From NCBI GenBank assembly GCA_934168325.1, contig CAKPNG010000013.1, positions 1 through 38,957 on the forward strand: a stretch of DNA of 38,957 nt. Direction: 5' to 3'. Positions 14,935-24,839 of this stretch are shown one piece after another; positions within the stretch are counted from its first letter, which is position 1, and each line of letters opens with the position of its first letter. The translations under genes and the position numbers were made by a program. Below the pieces are notes generated by a model. That model did no database searches, was not told where the DNA came from, and saw nothing but the letters and a program-made list of their open reading frames with translations. Origin of the DNA: an uncultured Bacilli bacterium (GTDB lineage: Bacteria; Bacillota_I; Bacilli_A; RFN20; CAG-826).

Positions 14935-17900
14935 AAATCTTCCTCAGCTCATTATTCAATATTGATAATAAATACATATTACATTTCTTCATAAATTTTC
15001 TTTCAAGATAATTTTTATAAATAGTTAACTGTTCTTTATACGCATCATCATCAAGATTTTTCAATTTGTAATCAATTATATCTATAAAATCATTATGTTC
15101 AATAAATAAATCAATAACACCATGAATTTCGTTCACATCATCATAAAATTCATATTCTTTATAAACTTTTGCTTCTTTTAAATTATTAAAAATATTATTT
15201 GTTAGAACTTTATCAATAATTTTTCTATCATGAGAATCAGAAATTAAAGATGTATCTTTATTAATAAAATCAATACTTTCCATTAAAAAGTGAATGTGTG
15301 TACCATATCTTAAAGCATCCATATTGAATTCATTTGCTAAATCTTTACTAGCTTTATGTTTACTAACTTTAGGAAAGCTATAATTAAAATCTTTAATCGT
15401 AAATTGAGGTATATTTTCTAGAGTTTCATTTTCTTCTATTTCGATAATTTCTTTATTAAAATAAGTACTAATTGGATAATTTATCTTAGAAGCAAATAAA
15501 ATATCACCAATATTTTTACTATTTTCAATCATTTCACTAACTGGAGTATCAAAATTATTATCTATTTTGGTGTGATAGCAGCTTCCATAAGGAATAATTA
15601 CATCTTCTTTTGCTCTAGTTAAAGCAACATATAATAATCTCATTTTTTCATCATATGTATTAAGTTCACAATAATCATCATAAAACATTTTATGCAACGA
15701 TTTATTTAAAATAGATTTCGAACCAAAATCAAGTTCATATAAAGATGGTAAATAGAATCCAAATTTAGAATCTACAAAAAATGGAGAAATTTTATCATTG
15801 CCACCAGATTTAGAAAATATTAAAGGTAAATAAACTACGTTATATTCAAGACCTTTTGATTTATGGATGGTAGTTAAAGTAACTGCGTTTTGTGCATCAC
15901 TTGTTTTTCTAGATTCCATTTTTATATCTAATTCATCTAATTTTTCTAAATAAAGGATAAAATCATTTAATTCATAATCTAATTTATCCATAATTAATAT
16001 TCTATTATAGAAAACTTTTAAATATTGAAGTTTATTTATGGCGTTTCCTAATCTAGATAATTTACCTATAAAATCAAATTCTAATATGACATTCATATAT
16101 AATTTGCTAAGTAAGCAATTTTTGTTTTCTATAGCAAAATTATATATTTTTGTATAAAGAGGATCTTTTCTATAATCATCTTGAGAAATGTCATATAATT
16201 TTTGATCACTATAAGCGAATAAGAAACTTCTAGCAATACTGAAAAAGCAATGTTTCATAGTTGCATTATCATCTGTATTAGTAATAATTAAATTAATCAT
16301 TTTTAAAATATTTATTAATACAATAATTGAAGCATCTTCTTTTAAATCTTCATCATAAACAGCATTTAATGGGATTCCAGCCTCAGCAAATTTATCTTCA
16401 AACATCTTAAAATCAGTCGACTTAGATATTAATAATGTAATATCTTTATATTTAATATCTCTTAGAATAACTTTATCAAGTTTTGGATCGTAACTTGCTA
16501 CTTGCATTTTATTTGTGATTCTTTTTTTAATATCTTCAATAGTTAAATCAATTTCAGAATCTTTATCTTGCTTTTCACAATCAAAAGGTATCACAAAAAT
16601 GCCGTGTTGATCCTTTGATTTAAGTTCTGTTGCATATTTTTCATTCCCGGTTTTAATAAGATGTTCTAATTTATAATTAGCTCCACCATGATTTAAATCC
16701 ATTATTACTGAAAATAATTCATTAACAGCATCGTTTATTTCAGGTCTACTTCTGAAATTTTCATTCATATTTATTGCAGTACCACCAATTTTATTACTAT
16801 ATGCTTGATACTTATCAATAAATTGTTTAGGGTTAGCATCCCTAAATCCATATATAGATTGTTTTACATCACCAACCGCAAATACATTATTATTACTTAT
16901 CAAATTGATAAATTCTTCTTGGAAAATAGATGTGTCTTGATATTCATCAATCATAATAAGTTTTAATTTATTCTTAATTGATTCTCTGACTTCTGGAAAA
17001 TCTATTAATAAATTATAAGCTTTGAATGCAATATCATTGAAAGTAAAGAAGCCTTTTTGAACTTTAAATTTATTAATTTCATCTTCTAATTCTCTTACGA
17101 TATTTAAAATATAAGGGATTATCTCTTGATTATTTTTTAAATCAACTTCATATAATTTATTTAAATCATAAAGTTTAATTCTATTTACAACTCCATTAAT
17201 TAAGTCGCGTATTGTTTTTTCTAATTTCTTCTCTTCTTCATCTAATTTTTTCTTACCTGTAGATAAGGATGGTGCGGATTTTAAATCTACATTCATAAAA
17301 TCTTTTAAGCACTTAAATCCATTAAGGTATGTGAAATAATTATTAACAAGTTCGATAAATTTATCACAACTTGATTTTCTTAATAAACGCAATGCTTCAT
17401 TTTTTGTGTTAACAATAATTTTGTCAATATAATTAGATACAAAGTTATTGAAAGCATCATCAGATAAATAATTATCAAAATATGAGTCTAAGAATTTATT
17501 CGGCTCCTTAAAAGAAGAAACAACCTTAGATATTTCAATAATAAATTTAAATAATTTATCATCATTTTTATGACAATAATTATGTATAATTTTTATAAAT
17601 GTAGGATCTGGATTTTCATACTTTTTCTTTAAAATACCCTGCAGAACTTGATATTTTTTTATCAAAATGACATCATCTGGAATATTTTCTATACTACTAG
17701 GTAAATGTAATAAACTAGAATATTTCTTAACTAAATAAAGAAAATAGGAATCAAATGTAGATATATTTGCACTATCAATTAATGGGACTAAATCTTTTGT
17801 AGAATCGTCTTTTTGAAGTTCTTTTTTTATACGAACTTTCATTTCTTCTGCTGCAGCAACAGTAAAAGTTAATACTAATAATTCGTCAATTTTTACACCT

Positions 17901-18022
17901 TTTTTAATATTATAATAAATACGCTCAGTCAAAACACTGGTCTTTCCACTACCTGCACCAGCAGAAACTATAACATTACCAGTTGATTGAATTGCTTTTA
18001 ATTGATCTTCAGTTCGTTTCAT
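14927..18022 (-). CDS. addA: ATP-dependent helicase/nuclease subunit A (AddA)
   Basis: Helicase-nuclease motor of the AddAB (RecBCD-like) complex that processes double-strand breaks for RecA. 1031 aa. UvrD/Rep motifs: Walker A AGAGSGKT (21-28), Walker B LIMIDEYQDTS, motif III GDVKQSIYGFRDANP, motif V TIHKSKGLEYNVVYLP and motif VI LLYVALTRAKE. The C-terminal RecB-type nuclease is intact: GTHIHFLME, then GVIDLFIE and IIDYK. The start at 18022 is chosen because AAGGAA is 10-11 bases upstream and the addB stop is one base away; a longer frame would overlap addB by 38 bases. It follows addB in the operon. Confidence 0.95.
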   Translation of the reverse strand: MKRTEDQLKAIQSTGNVIVSAGAGSGKTSVLTERIYYNIKKGVKIDELLVLTFTVAAAEEMKVRIKKELQKDDSTKDLVPLIDSANISTFDSYFLYLVKKYSSLLHLPSSIENIPDDVILIKKYQVLQGILKKKYENPDPTFIKIIHNYCHKNDDKLFKFIIEISKVVSSFKEPNKFLDSYFDNYLSDDAFNNFVSNYIDKIIVNTKNEALRLLRKSSCDKFIELVNNYFTYLNGFKCLKDFMNVDLKSAPSLSTGKKKLDEEEKKLEKTIRDLINGVVNRIKLYDLNKLYEVDLKNNQEIIPYILNIVRELEDEINKFKVQKGFFTFNDIAFKAYNLLIDFPEVRESIKNKLKLIMIDEYQDTSIFQEEFINLISNNNVFAVGDVKQSIYGFRDANPKQFIDKYQAYSNKIGGTAINMNENFRSRPEINDAVNELFSVIMDLNHGGANYKLEHLIKTGNEKYATELKSKDQHGIFVIPFDCEKQDKDSEIDLTIEDIKKRITNKMQVASYDPKLDKVILRDIKYKDITLLISKSTDFKMFEDKFAEAGIPLNAVYDEDLKEDASIIVLINILKMINLIITNTDDNATMKHCFFSIARSFLFAYSDQKLYDISQDDYRKDPLYTKIYNFAIENKNCLLSKLYMNVILEFDFIGKLSRLGNAINKLQYLKVFYNRILIMDKLDYELNDFILYLEKLDELDIKMESRKTSDAQNAVTLTTIHKSKGLEYNVVYLPLIFSKSGGNDKISPFFVDSKFGFYLPSLYELDFGSKSILNKSLHKMFYDDYCELNTYDEKMRLLYVALTRAKEDVIIPYGSCYHTKIDNNFDTPVSEMIENSKNIGDILFASKINYPISTYFNKEIIEIEENETLENIPQFTIKDFNYSFPKVSKHKASKDLANEFNMDALRYGTHIHFLMESIDFINKDTSLISDSHDRKIIDKVLTNNIFNNLKEAKVYKEYEFYDDVNEIHGVIDLFIEHNDFIDIIDYKLKNLDDDAYKEQLTIYKNYLERKFMKKCNMYLLSILNNELRKIYE

Positions 18023-18023
18023 A

Positions 18024-20408
18024 TTATTTGTTTCCTTTTTCGTTTGCATACATGGTTTCAAGTGTTTCTTTTATACGTCTATTCTTTTTATTTACAAAAC
18101 ATAAATCCTTATATTCACAAAAATTGCAAGAAAATGAATTATTAGTCTCACTATCATAAAATGGTGAAACTGGATACTTATTATTTTCAATATAATCAAT
18201 AAAAACTTTTATATTTTGATCAATCAAACATGGATATATTTCGTTCATTATTTTTATAGGCTTAGAGAAATCAAAAATATTTGCTTTTTTAATTTCTCCA
18301 TCTTTACTAATGCCAAGTTTATCGATAGTCTTCGAGTTTAAATAATCAATAATTTTTGGTTCAAATAATTTAAGATCATCTATAGAATTAGTAAACGCAC
18401 CATTCTTTAAAAATTTCTTTTTTATCAAATCAATTTGATCATTATCATAATCAAATAAAATTTTAGATATAAAATTTATATAATAAATTCCTTGAATATT
18501 TATTTCTTTAAATTCTTTATCTTTTTCAAGAAAATAAGAATAAATAGGAAGCTGTAATCCTAATCCATAAATGTTTTTACTTAAATTTAATTCGGTTTCA
18601 CCTGTTTTATAATCAATAATTTGAACGGCCTTTCTATCGTTATTTTCAGCTATTAAAATAGAATCAACTTTCCCATTTAAAATATATTTATCGTTAATAG
18701 GTATATTGAATTCTCTTTCACTAAAAGTTTTAGCAATGAAAGAGTTTTCCTTTTCCGCTATTAATCTATCTGTAATAATTTTGGCAGCATTTTTTAATTT
18801 ATCTAAGTATAGCAATTCAATATTATTAAATTTATTTTTATTTTTTAACAATAAAGAATCAAAGACTTTTTCAAAATCAAAATCATTATCATAAACTTTT
18901 TCCATAATTTCATGAATAAAATTGCCTGCATTTAAATAAAAATTATCTTCAAAAGTATTAAGTCCTAAAACTCTACTAGCATAAAATTTAAAAGGACACG
19001 AGAAGAATTCATTTAATTGAGTATATGAAATTTTATAATACTTGTTTACTCTATTACTAATACCTTTATATTGATTATCATATCTTGTTAGCATTTTACT
19101 GATACTTTGATCATACATATAATAAAAAGTTGTACGTTCTTTATATTGCCTTGCTAGTTCATAATAATAAGAATAATAAGACAAAGCTATGCTTTTGCTA
19201 TAGTCATAATTATAAAATAATCTATCAATAATATGGCTGTTGTAATCATTTGAATCTGGATAAATTATTGACAAATAATAAGATATCTCTGATTTATTTT
19301 CTCCATCAGATTTCCCATAATAAAGTTCCAATTTATTCATCGCCATAAGATAATTTAAAAGTAATTTATTATTTTCTTTATTAACAATTTCAGAGGAATT
19401 AAGATTGTTTAAAATCTTTACATTATCATCAAAAAACTCGTTATTCTTGGCTATTTTAGAGAAAAAAGAATCATCAAATCCTATTAAAAATGTACGTTTA
19501 TCTATATCGAAATTGAACTTATTTGTAACTACGATTCCTTCAGACTCAATAAAACTACTAAGTAAAACATCACTTAAAATCGCTTTATAATTGACATATT
19601 TATTAGTTAAATTATAAAAGTCGTAGAATGATAAATATTTTACAATTAAGTTATATTCATCACTTCCATCATCATAGTTTTTAATAGTTTCTTCGCTTAA
19701 TTTATCTATATTTTTTTCAATAGTTTTTGCAATCTTGGTCTCATATAGACTATCTCTATCTTTAAAATTTAATTCCAATTTAAGCAATTTTGAATATAAA
19801 TTTAGATAAAAATAATTTCTATTAAAATCAGTTACAATTTGAATATTTGATACTTTTTCACCATTATTTAATAAATCAATAATTCTTATAAAAACATCGT
19901 GTATTTCTTCATCAACACGAAGATATTTTCTTACAAATATCTCTTTTTTATCAAAAATTTCAGATAAATTTATAAAAGTAAAATTAGTAATATTAAGTTT
20001 GCTAATTAAATGATTAATCTCAATGTCATCTTTTTCAAAACCTAAAAACAAAACTAATTTATCTTTAAAAATTAATTTATAATCCTTTTCAACTAGCAAA
20101 AAATTATTCTCTATCAATAAATTATAATATTTATTAATATCTTCATTAACTTCAACATTAATACCACTTTTAATATAATTTAAAAATGTTTTAATAGTTG
20201 GATAGTCATAATTAAAATTATCTAGGCCTAGTTTTATAGCACATTCGTTACTCACCCCGTATGTGTTCTTTTTAATTTCATTAATAGATAAAAATTTAAA
20301 ATTTAATGAGGGATTTGCAGACTTTAAGTTAATAAAATAAGGTTTTAATTCATTAAAAGATACAACAACACAATTAATATTTTCTAAGATGTTGTTCAAA
20401 TTTATCAT
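18024..20408 (-). CDS. addB: ATP-dependent nuclease subunit B (AddB), short form
   Basis: Partner of AddA, 794 aa against about 1150 in Bacillus. The C-terminal nuclease is complete: GNFIHEIME (about 496), GKVDSILI (about 579) and IIDYKTGE (about 597-604). The four iron-sulfur cysteines are C471 (FFSCPF) and C761, C764, C770 (CNFCEYKDLC). The N-terminal half is helicase-like only by position; I see no Walker A, which Bacillus AddB has. AddB does not unwind DNA in the known complexes, so the loss is tolerable. The ATG overlaps the glpK stop as ATGA and GAGG lies just upstream, so translation is coupled to glpK. Confidence 0.9.
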   Translation of the reverse strand: MINLNNILENINCVVVSFNELKPYFINLKSANPSLNFKFLSINEIKKNTYGVSNECAIKLGLDNFNYDYPTIKTFLNYIKSGINVEVNEDINKYYNLLIENNFLLVEKDYKLIFKDKLVLFLGFEKDDIEINHLISKLNITNFTFINLSEIFDKKEIFVRKYLRVDEEIHDVFIRIIDLLNNGEKVSNIQIVTDFNRNYFYLNLYSKLLKLELNFKDRDSLYETKIAKTIEKNIDKLSEETIKNYDDGSDEYNLIVKYLSFYDFYNLTNKYVNYKAILSDVLLSSFIESEGIVVTNKFNFDIDKRTFLIGFDDSFFSKIAKNNEFFDDNVKILNNLNSSEIVNKENNKLLLNYLMAMNKLELYYGKSDGENKSEISYYLSIIYPDSNDYNSHIIDRLFYNYDYSKSIALSYYSYYYELARQYKERTTFYYMYDQSISKMLTRYDNQYKGISNRVNKYYKISYTQLNEFFSCPFKFYASRVLGLNTFEDNFYLNAGNFIHEIMEKVYDNDFDFEKVFDSLLLKNKNKFNNIELLYLDKLKNAAKIITDRLIAEKENSFIAKTFSEREFNIPINDKYILNGKVDSILIAENNDRKAVQIIDYKTGETELNLSKNIYGLGLQLPIYSYFLEKDKEFKEINIQGIYYINFISKILFDYDNDQIDLIKKKFLKNGAFTNSIDDLKLFEPKIIDYLNSKTIDKLGISKDGEIKKANIFDFSKPIKIMNEIYPCLIDQNIKVFIDYIENNKYPVSPFYDSETNNSFSCNFCEYKDLCFVNKKNRRIKETLETMYANEKGNK

Positions 20409-21877
20409 TTAAACATCCTCGTTACTTCGATTGCTTTTTTCCAATAAGTAAGCTTTTTATTTACTTTTTTGATGTCCATTTGTGGAGTGTATTTCTCATC
20501 ACATCTATGAATGCATTTGATTTCATTTAGATCATTATAGAATCCGCATCCTAAACCTGCTAAATAAGCTACTCCTAATGCAGTGGTTTCTAAACATTTT
20601 GGAAGTGTGATGTTAATTCTTAATATATCTGATTGGAACTGCATAAGATATTCATTAGCAGTTGCACCGCCATCAACTTTAAGGGCAGTAATATTAATTT
20701 TTGTTTCTTCTTCAATAGCAGCAAAAATATCTTTAACTTGATAAGCTATAGAATTTAATGTTGCTCTTACTAAATGATCCCTAGTTGTGCCTCTAGTAAG
20801 ACCAAAAATAGCGCCTTTACATTCATCATCCCAATAAGGGGCACCAAGTCCAACAAACGCTGGAACAACATAAACTCCTAAATCATGCCTTGCTCTTAAA
20901 GCATATCGAGCAGTATCTTTAGCATCTTTAATTAATCCCAATTGATCTCTAAGCCATTGAATTGTGGCTCCGCCCATAAAAACACTACCTTCTAAAGCAT
21001 AAGTAACTTTATTTCCGATTTGCCAACCAACTGTTGTAATTAATCCATTATTTGAAAAAATAGGTTTTTCACCAATATTAACTAACATAAAACATCCGGT
21101 GCCATAAGTAGATTTACTTTCGCCTACTTCAAAACAATTTTGGCCAAATAACGCAGCTTGTTGATCGCCTGCTATCGCATGAATTTGTAAATTATCATTT
21201 AAAAACGTTGCATAACCAAAAAAGTCATTACATGGACATACTTCAGGTAACATGCATTTAGGAATATTGAAAATTTTTAATAATTCATCATCATATTCTA
21301 GAGTATTTATGTTATAAAACATTGTTCTACTAGCATTTGTTATATCAGTTTTGTGAACTTTCCCTTTAGTTAATTTATAAATTAGCCAGGAATCTACAGT
21401 TCCAAACATTAATTCACCTTTTTCTGCTCGTTCTTGTCCATTTTCTATATGATCTAAAATAAACCTGATTTTAGATGCACTAAAATAAGGATTTAAAATT
21501 AATCCGGTTTTTGAATGAATTAATTCTTTATATTCATCCCACTTTTCGCAATAACTTACAGATTGTCTTGATTGCCAAACTATTGCATTATGAACAGGCA
21601 TTCCAGTTTTTTTATCCCAAATAATAGTTGTTTCTCTTTGATTTGTGATTCCAACTGATGCTATGTCATCATAAGTCAAATTATTCTTAGCAAAAAGATC
21701 GTTGATAACATTCAGTACACTGAGCCAAATATCTAACGCATCCTGTTCAACCCAACCTTCTTTAGGAAAATAACATTTAAGTTCTTGTTGAGATTTGAAT
21801 ATTAAGTTGCCGCTTTTATCAAAGATAAGTGCTCTTGATGATGTTGTTCCTTGATCGATTGCTAAGATATATTTCAT
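20405..21877 (-). CDS. glpK: Glycerol kinase
   Basis: FGGY-family kinase, glycerol plus ATP to sn-glycerol 3-phosphate, cytosolic. 490 aa, usual size. Motifs: DQGTTSSRALIFD (7-19), the WVEQDALDIW segment, substrate-site NQRETTIIWDK, and nucleotide-site segments AGDQQAALFGQNCF and TYGTGCFML, then WLRDQLGLI and APYWDDECKGAIFGLTRG. AAAGGAG lies about 11 bases before the ATG. No glpF, glpD or glpO is in the window. It sits between a MazG-like gene and addB in an operon otherwise linked to oxygen defence and DNA repair, an odd place for glycerol metabolism. Confidence 0.96.
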   Translation of the reverse strand: MKYILAIDQGTTSSRALIFDKSGNLIFKSQQELKCYFPKEGWVEQDALDIWLSVLNVINDLFAKNNLTYDDIASVGITNQRETTIIWDKKTGMPVHNAIVWQSRQSVSYCEKWDEYKELIHSKTGLILNPYFSASKIRFILDHIENGQERAEKGELMFGTVDSWLIYKLTKGKVHKTDITNASRTMFYNINTLEYDDELLKIFNIPKCMLPEVCPCNDFFGYATFLNDNLQIHAIAGDQQAALFGQNCFEVGESKSTYGTGCFMLVNIGEKPIFSNNGLITTVGWQIGNKVTYALEGSVFMGGATIQWLRDQLGLIKDAKDTARYALRARHDLGVYVVPAFVGLGAPYWDDECKGAIFGLTRGTTRDHLVRATLNSIAYQVKDIFAAIEEETKINITALKVDGGATANEYLMQFQSDILRINITLPKCLETTALGVAYLAGLGCGFYNDLNEIKCIHRCDEKYTPQMDIKKVNKKLTYWKKAIEVTRMFK

Positions 21878-21880
21878 TTT

Positions 21881-22225
21881 CTATTTATACTCCTTTTCAT
21901 GTCTATTCATTGATTCTTCCTTAGTAAAACCTTTTTTATAACGATTATGTAATTTATCTAAGTTGAATTGAGCAACCTCTTCTAAAGTAACACCTAAACC
22001 ACTTGCAGTTTCAGCGATGTACCATAAAACATCGCCTAATTCATCTAATAAATGTGTCTTATCTAAATCATGACCTTGGAATTTATATTTTTTAACTATA
22101 TCGCAGCATTCGCCACTTTCGCCAGCAAGTCCCAAAACTCCGTTTAATATTAAATCTTTCTTGCCATCTTCACTTATTAATTCATAAGCTTCTTGTTGAT
22201 ATTTATTAAAAGAAAGTTTTTCCAT
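21881..22225 (-). CDS. MazG-like nucleotide pyrophosphohydrolase
   Basis: All-alpha NTP pyrophosphohydrolase, 114 aa. Metal-binding acidic residues are in GLAGESGECCDIVKK (E36, E39) and LLDELGDVLWYIAE (D61, E62, D65). Such enzymes remove damaged or non-canonical nucleotides, or dUTP/dCTP-like substrates; the substrate here is not predictable. Ribosome site AAAGGA. It lies 3 bases before glpK and 2 bases after the flavodiiron gene, so it belongs to the same operon. A house-cleaning role fits the oxygen-defence neighbours. Confidence 0.88.
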   Translation of the reverse strand: MEKLSFNKYQQEAYELISEDGKKDLILNGVLGLAGESGECCDIVKKYKFQGHDLDKTHLLDELGDVLWYIAETASGLGVTLEEVAQFNLDKLHNRYKKGFTKEESMNRHEKEYK

Positions 22226-22227
22226 TT

Positions 22228-24048
22228 TTATTTAATCCTTTCAAAATCGCTTGCGCCATGTTTACAAATAGGGCAAATAAAATCTGCAGGTAAATTCTCA
22301 CCTTCATAAATATATCCACAAATTTTGCAGATCCATCCAGTTTTTTTACTGCTATCTTTCTTAACTGCTGGTTTTATATAATTCATATAATATCTATATG
22401 TAACACTCTTCTCAGCTGATAAAACTTTAGAATCATCCATTGTAGCTATGAAGCCATAATGTGTTCCTAAATCTATAATATCAATAACTTTTAATGAAAA
22501 ATAAGCATTAGAACTTTTTGTAATATAAGCTATTCCATTATCAGCTATCGCATAATCATTAAATCCATCAAATTTATTAACATCTCTTCCACTTTGGAAA
22601 CCAAATCTTTTAAATAAAGCAAAAGTTGCATTTTCAGTAAGAACTGAAATATTACACATTTTAGTTTCTTTAATAATATCTGCTGAATAGTTATTCTTAT
22701 TAACACAGAACATTATTCTATCTGGCATACTTGCTACTTGAGTAACTGTATTAATAATACAGCCGTTTTGTTTTTCGCCTAATTTACTAGATAAAATAAA
22801 TAGGCCATAAGTAAGATTAAACAAAGGATTAGATGCTGCTTTTTCAGGTTTAATTGTTTCAGCAATTAATTTTGATAAATTATCTAATTGCTCAGCATTT
22901 TCTTTTTTAACACTGCTCTTAAAGGTAACTTTTTCACCAATCATTTCAAATCCTTTTAAAGTAGAAAGAATATCTATAATCAATTTTCCACTGTTTGGTG
23001 CCCAACTACCATTTTCAACAACGCTAAATTTTCTATTTTGTAAATTATGATATTTTAAATCTAATAAAAATTCTTCAACAGGTGTAAAAATACCCATATT
23101 ATAAGTAGAGCTTACAACAATTAAATGAGAATATTTAAACGCCTCAGCTACTAAATATGATTTATCAGTTTTACTAGCATCATACATTGCAATATTTTTA
23201 ACACCTAATAGAGCTAAATCATCTGCAATTAAATTTGCTGCAATTTCAGAACTTCCATAAATTGATCCATAAACTATTAAAGCACCTTCAACTTCAGGAG
23301 TATAACTTGCCCATTTTGTATATAAATTTAATATATAAGTGAGATCTTTATTCCATAATGGTCCATGTAATGGGAAAATATTTGTAATGTCAACTGTAGA
23401 AGCTTTATCTAAAGCACTTAAAACTTGTGGTCCATATTTTCCAACAATATTTGTATAATATCTTCTGGCTTCATCTTCATAATATTTTTCAAAAGAGTCG
23501 CGTTCTGCAAACAAATTTCCAGAAAGAGCGCCAAAAGTTCCAAAAGCATCAGCACTAAAAAGTGTTTTTGTATACATGTCATATGTCATTATAACTTCTG
23601 GCCAGTGAACCATTGGAGTATTAATAAATGTCAAAGTATGTTTACCTAAATTTAGTTTATCAAATTCTTTAACAGCCATTATATTTTCAACAAGTAGACC
23701 TTCGTTGAAATTTCTAAGCATATCTAATGCTTTTTGACTTAGAACTATTGTAACCTTTGGATATAAATTTATTAATTTAACAATAGAAGCAGAATGGTCT
23801 GGTTCCATATGTTGAATTATAAAATAATCTAATTCCCTACCACCTAAAGTTTCTTTTATTCTTTTAAAAGAAAAATCAATAACTGAACTATCTACACCAT
23901 CAATTAAACAGGTTTTTTCATCTAAAATTAAATATGAGTTATAGCTAGCTCCATTAGTTAAAGGATAGATATTTTCAAACAAAGCTAATCTTCTATCGCT
24001 TCCACCAACATAATAAGTATTTTCACAAACTTCTAATTTTTTTATCAT
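22228..24048 (-). CDS. Flavodiiron protein fused to flavin reductase and rubredoxin domains
   Basis: Oxygen (or nitric oxide) reductase of anaerobes, 606 aa. The diiron beta-lactamase-like domain has H80-x-E82-x-D84-H85, H148, D167 and H228. The flavodoxin domain starts near 257 (LIVYGSIYGSSEIAAN). A flavin reductase-like domain (about 405-560) contains CIINTVTQVASMPDRIMFC. A C-terminal rubredoxin domain has C574, C577, C592, C595 (CKIC and CPIC). The fusion puts the NAD(P)H-to-FMN-to-iron electron path into one chain. It has its own promoter and ribosome site GAGAGGT and is the first gene of the operon with mazG-like, glpK and addBA. Confidence 0.93.
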   Translation of the reverse strand: MIKKLEVCENTYYVGGSDRRLALFENIYPLTNGASYNSYLILDEKTCLIDGVDSSVIDFSFKRIKETLGGRELDYFIIQHMEPDHSASIVKLINLYPKVTIVLSQKALDMLRNFNEGLLVENIMAVKEFDKLNLGKHTLTFINTPMVHWPEVIMTYDMYTKTLFSADAFGTFGALSGNLFAERDSFEKYYEDEARRYYTNIVGKYGPQVLSALDKASTVDITNIFPLHGPLWNKDLTYILNLYTKWASYTPEVEGALIVYGSIYGSSEIAANLIADDLALLGVKNIAMYDASKTDKSYLVAEAFKYSHLIVVSSTYNMGIFTPVEEFLLDLKYHNLQNRKFSVVENGSWAPNSGKLIIDILSTLKGFEMIGEKVTFKSSVKKENAEQLDNLSKLIAETIKPEKAASNPLFNLTYGLFILSSKLGEKQNGCIINTVTQVASMPDRIMFCVNKNNYSADIIKETKMCNISVLTENATFALFKRFGFQSGRDVNKFDGFNDYAIADNGIAYITKSSNAYFSLKVIDIIDLGTHYGFIATMDDSKVLSAEKSVTYRYYMNYIKPAVKKDSSKKTGWICKICGYIYEGENLPADFICPICKHGASDFERIK

Positions 24049-24065
24049 AATTTTACCTCTCTTAA

Positions 24066-24094
24066 ATTATACTTTTTTAATGTGCTTTTAACAA
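24066..24094 (-). promoter_or_regulatory. Promoter of the flavodiiron-addAB operon
   Basis: TTGTTA (24094-24089) and TATAAT (24071-24066) on the minus strand with a 17-base spacer, about 18 bases before the flavodiiron start. This should drive the whole run from the flavodiiron gene to the DUF5677-like gene. Confidence 0.7.
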
Positions 24095-24100
24095 ATAATC

Positions 24101-24766
24101 TTATGTTTTTATTTTACTTCTTAACTCTTTTAGTTTAGTTTTATTTTCATTACTCACTCTAAAAGAATCAATTCCTTTTTGAATAGCAATTTTTAAAATA
24201 TTTATATCTAAATTACTATTCAAACAATACTGATAAATTTCTTCAAAATGATATATAAACCCGTATGAAATAAGCCATCCGGTTGCCATATTAACGTAAT
24301 AATAATCACTATTCTTAAGTAATGAAAATATTGTATTTAAATTATTATTATCTTTGATTAAAGGTAACATTGCTACAATCCCATACCTTATTACAAATTC
24401 ATGATTAGAATTAAGTAACATTTTTATATTATCAAAACTTATATTAATTAATTGCTGATATGTAGTATCAACTACTACCCAACTATCAAGATATTGATAA
24501 TTATTAAATATAAATTGAATTTGACTATTAACATCATTTTTATTTTTCATTAAGTTAATATAAAAATAGTAAATTATTAATTCGATATATTCTAATTTCA
24601 AATTTTGATGATCATAATTTATATATTTTTTAGCTATTTTTTTAATATCAATTATAGAAGTACCGAGACTTAAATATTTACTGTTATAAATATTATTAAA
24701 AAACGGCTTATCCTTTTTAGAAGCCTCTTTTAGCTCTTCTACTATTTGATCATATGTGATAATCAT
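24101..24766 (-). CDS. AlkD-like DNA alkylation repair protein
   Basis: HEAT-like helical repeat DNA glycosylase family, 221 aa from the chosen start. The catalytic-type pair of AlkD, Trp-x3-Asp, is present as W96-VVV-D100 in LDSWVVVDTTY, and a further Trp (W164, ATGWLISYG) sits where AlkD has its third aromatic. It probably removes 3-methyl/7-methyl-purines. The frame extends upstream to a GTG at 24802, but a TATAAT box lies inside that extension and ends 6 bases before ATG 24766, with no Shine-Dalgarno, so a leaderless start at 24766 is more likely. Divergent from superoxide reductase. Confidence 0.82.
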   Translation of the reverse strand: MIITYDQIVEELKEASKKDKPFFNNIYNSKYLSLGTSIIDIKKIAKKYINYDHQNLKLEYIELIIYYFYINLMKNKNDVNSQIQFIFNNYQYLDSWVVVDTTYQQLINISFDNIKMLLNSNHEFVIRYGIVAMLPLIKDNNNLNTIFSLLKNSDYYYVNMATGWLISYGFIYHFEEIYQYCLNSNLDINILKIAIQKGIDSFRVSNENKTKLKELRSKIKT

Positions 24767-24772
24767 AAAAAT

Positions 24773-24778
24773 ATTATA
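24773..24778 (-). promoter_or_regulatory. -10 box of the AlkD-like gene, 6 bases before its ATG
   Basis: TATAAT on the minus strand; the best -35 at 17 bases is the weak TGTTTA. Transcription should start at or one base before the ATG at 24766. Confidence 0.45.
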
Positions 24779-24812
24779 AAGCATTTCGTTTTCATTAAAC
24801 ACAAAATACTAA

Positions 24813-24818
24813 TATAAT
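24813..24818 (+). promoter_or_regulatory. -10 box of the superoxide reductase gene
   Basis: TATAAT, with only a weak -35 candidate (TTTCAT at 24790-24795). It lies 22 bases before the ATG at 24840, with GGAGG (24827-24831) between. Confidence 0.5.
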
Positions 24819-24839
24819 TATTATATGGAGGAAAAATAT

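Noticed and set aside
18023..18061. Longer addA start overlapping addB
   Set aside because: Adds residues foreign to AddA, whereas ATG 18022 has its own AAGGAA and follows the addB stop by one base.
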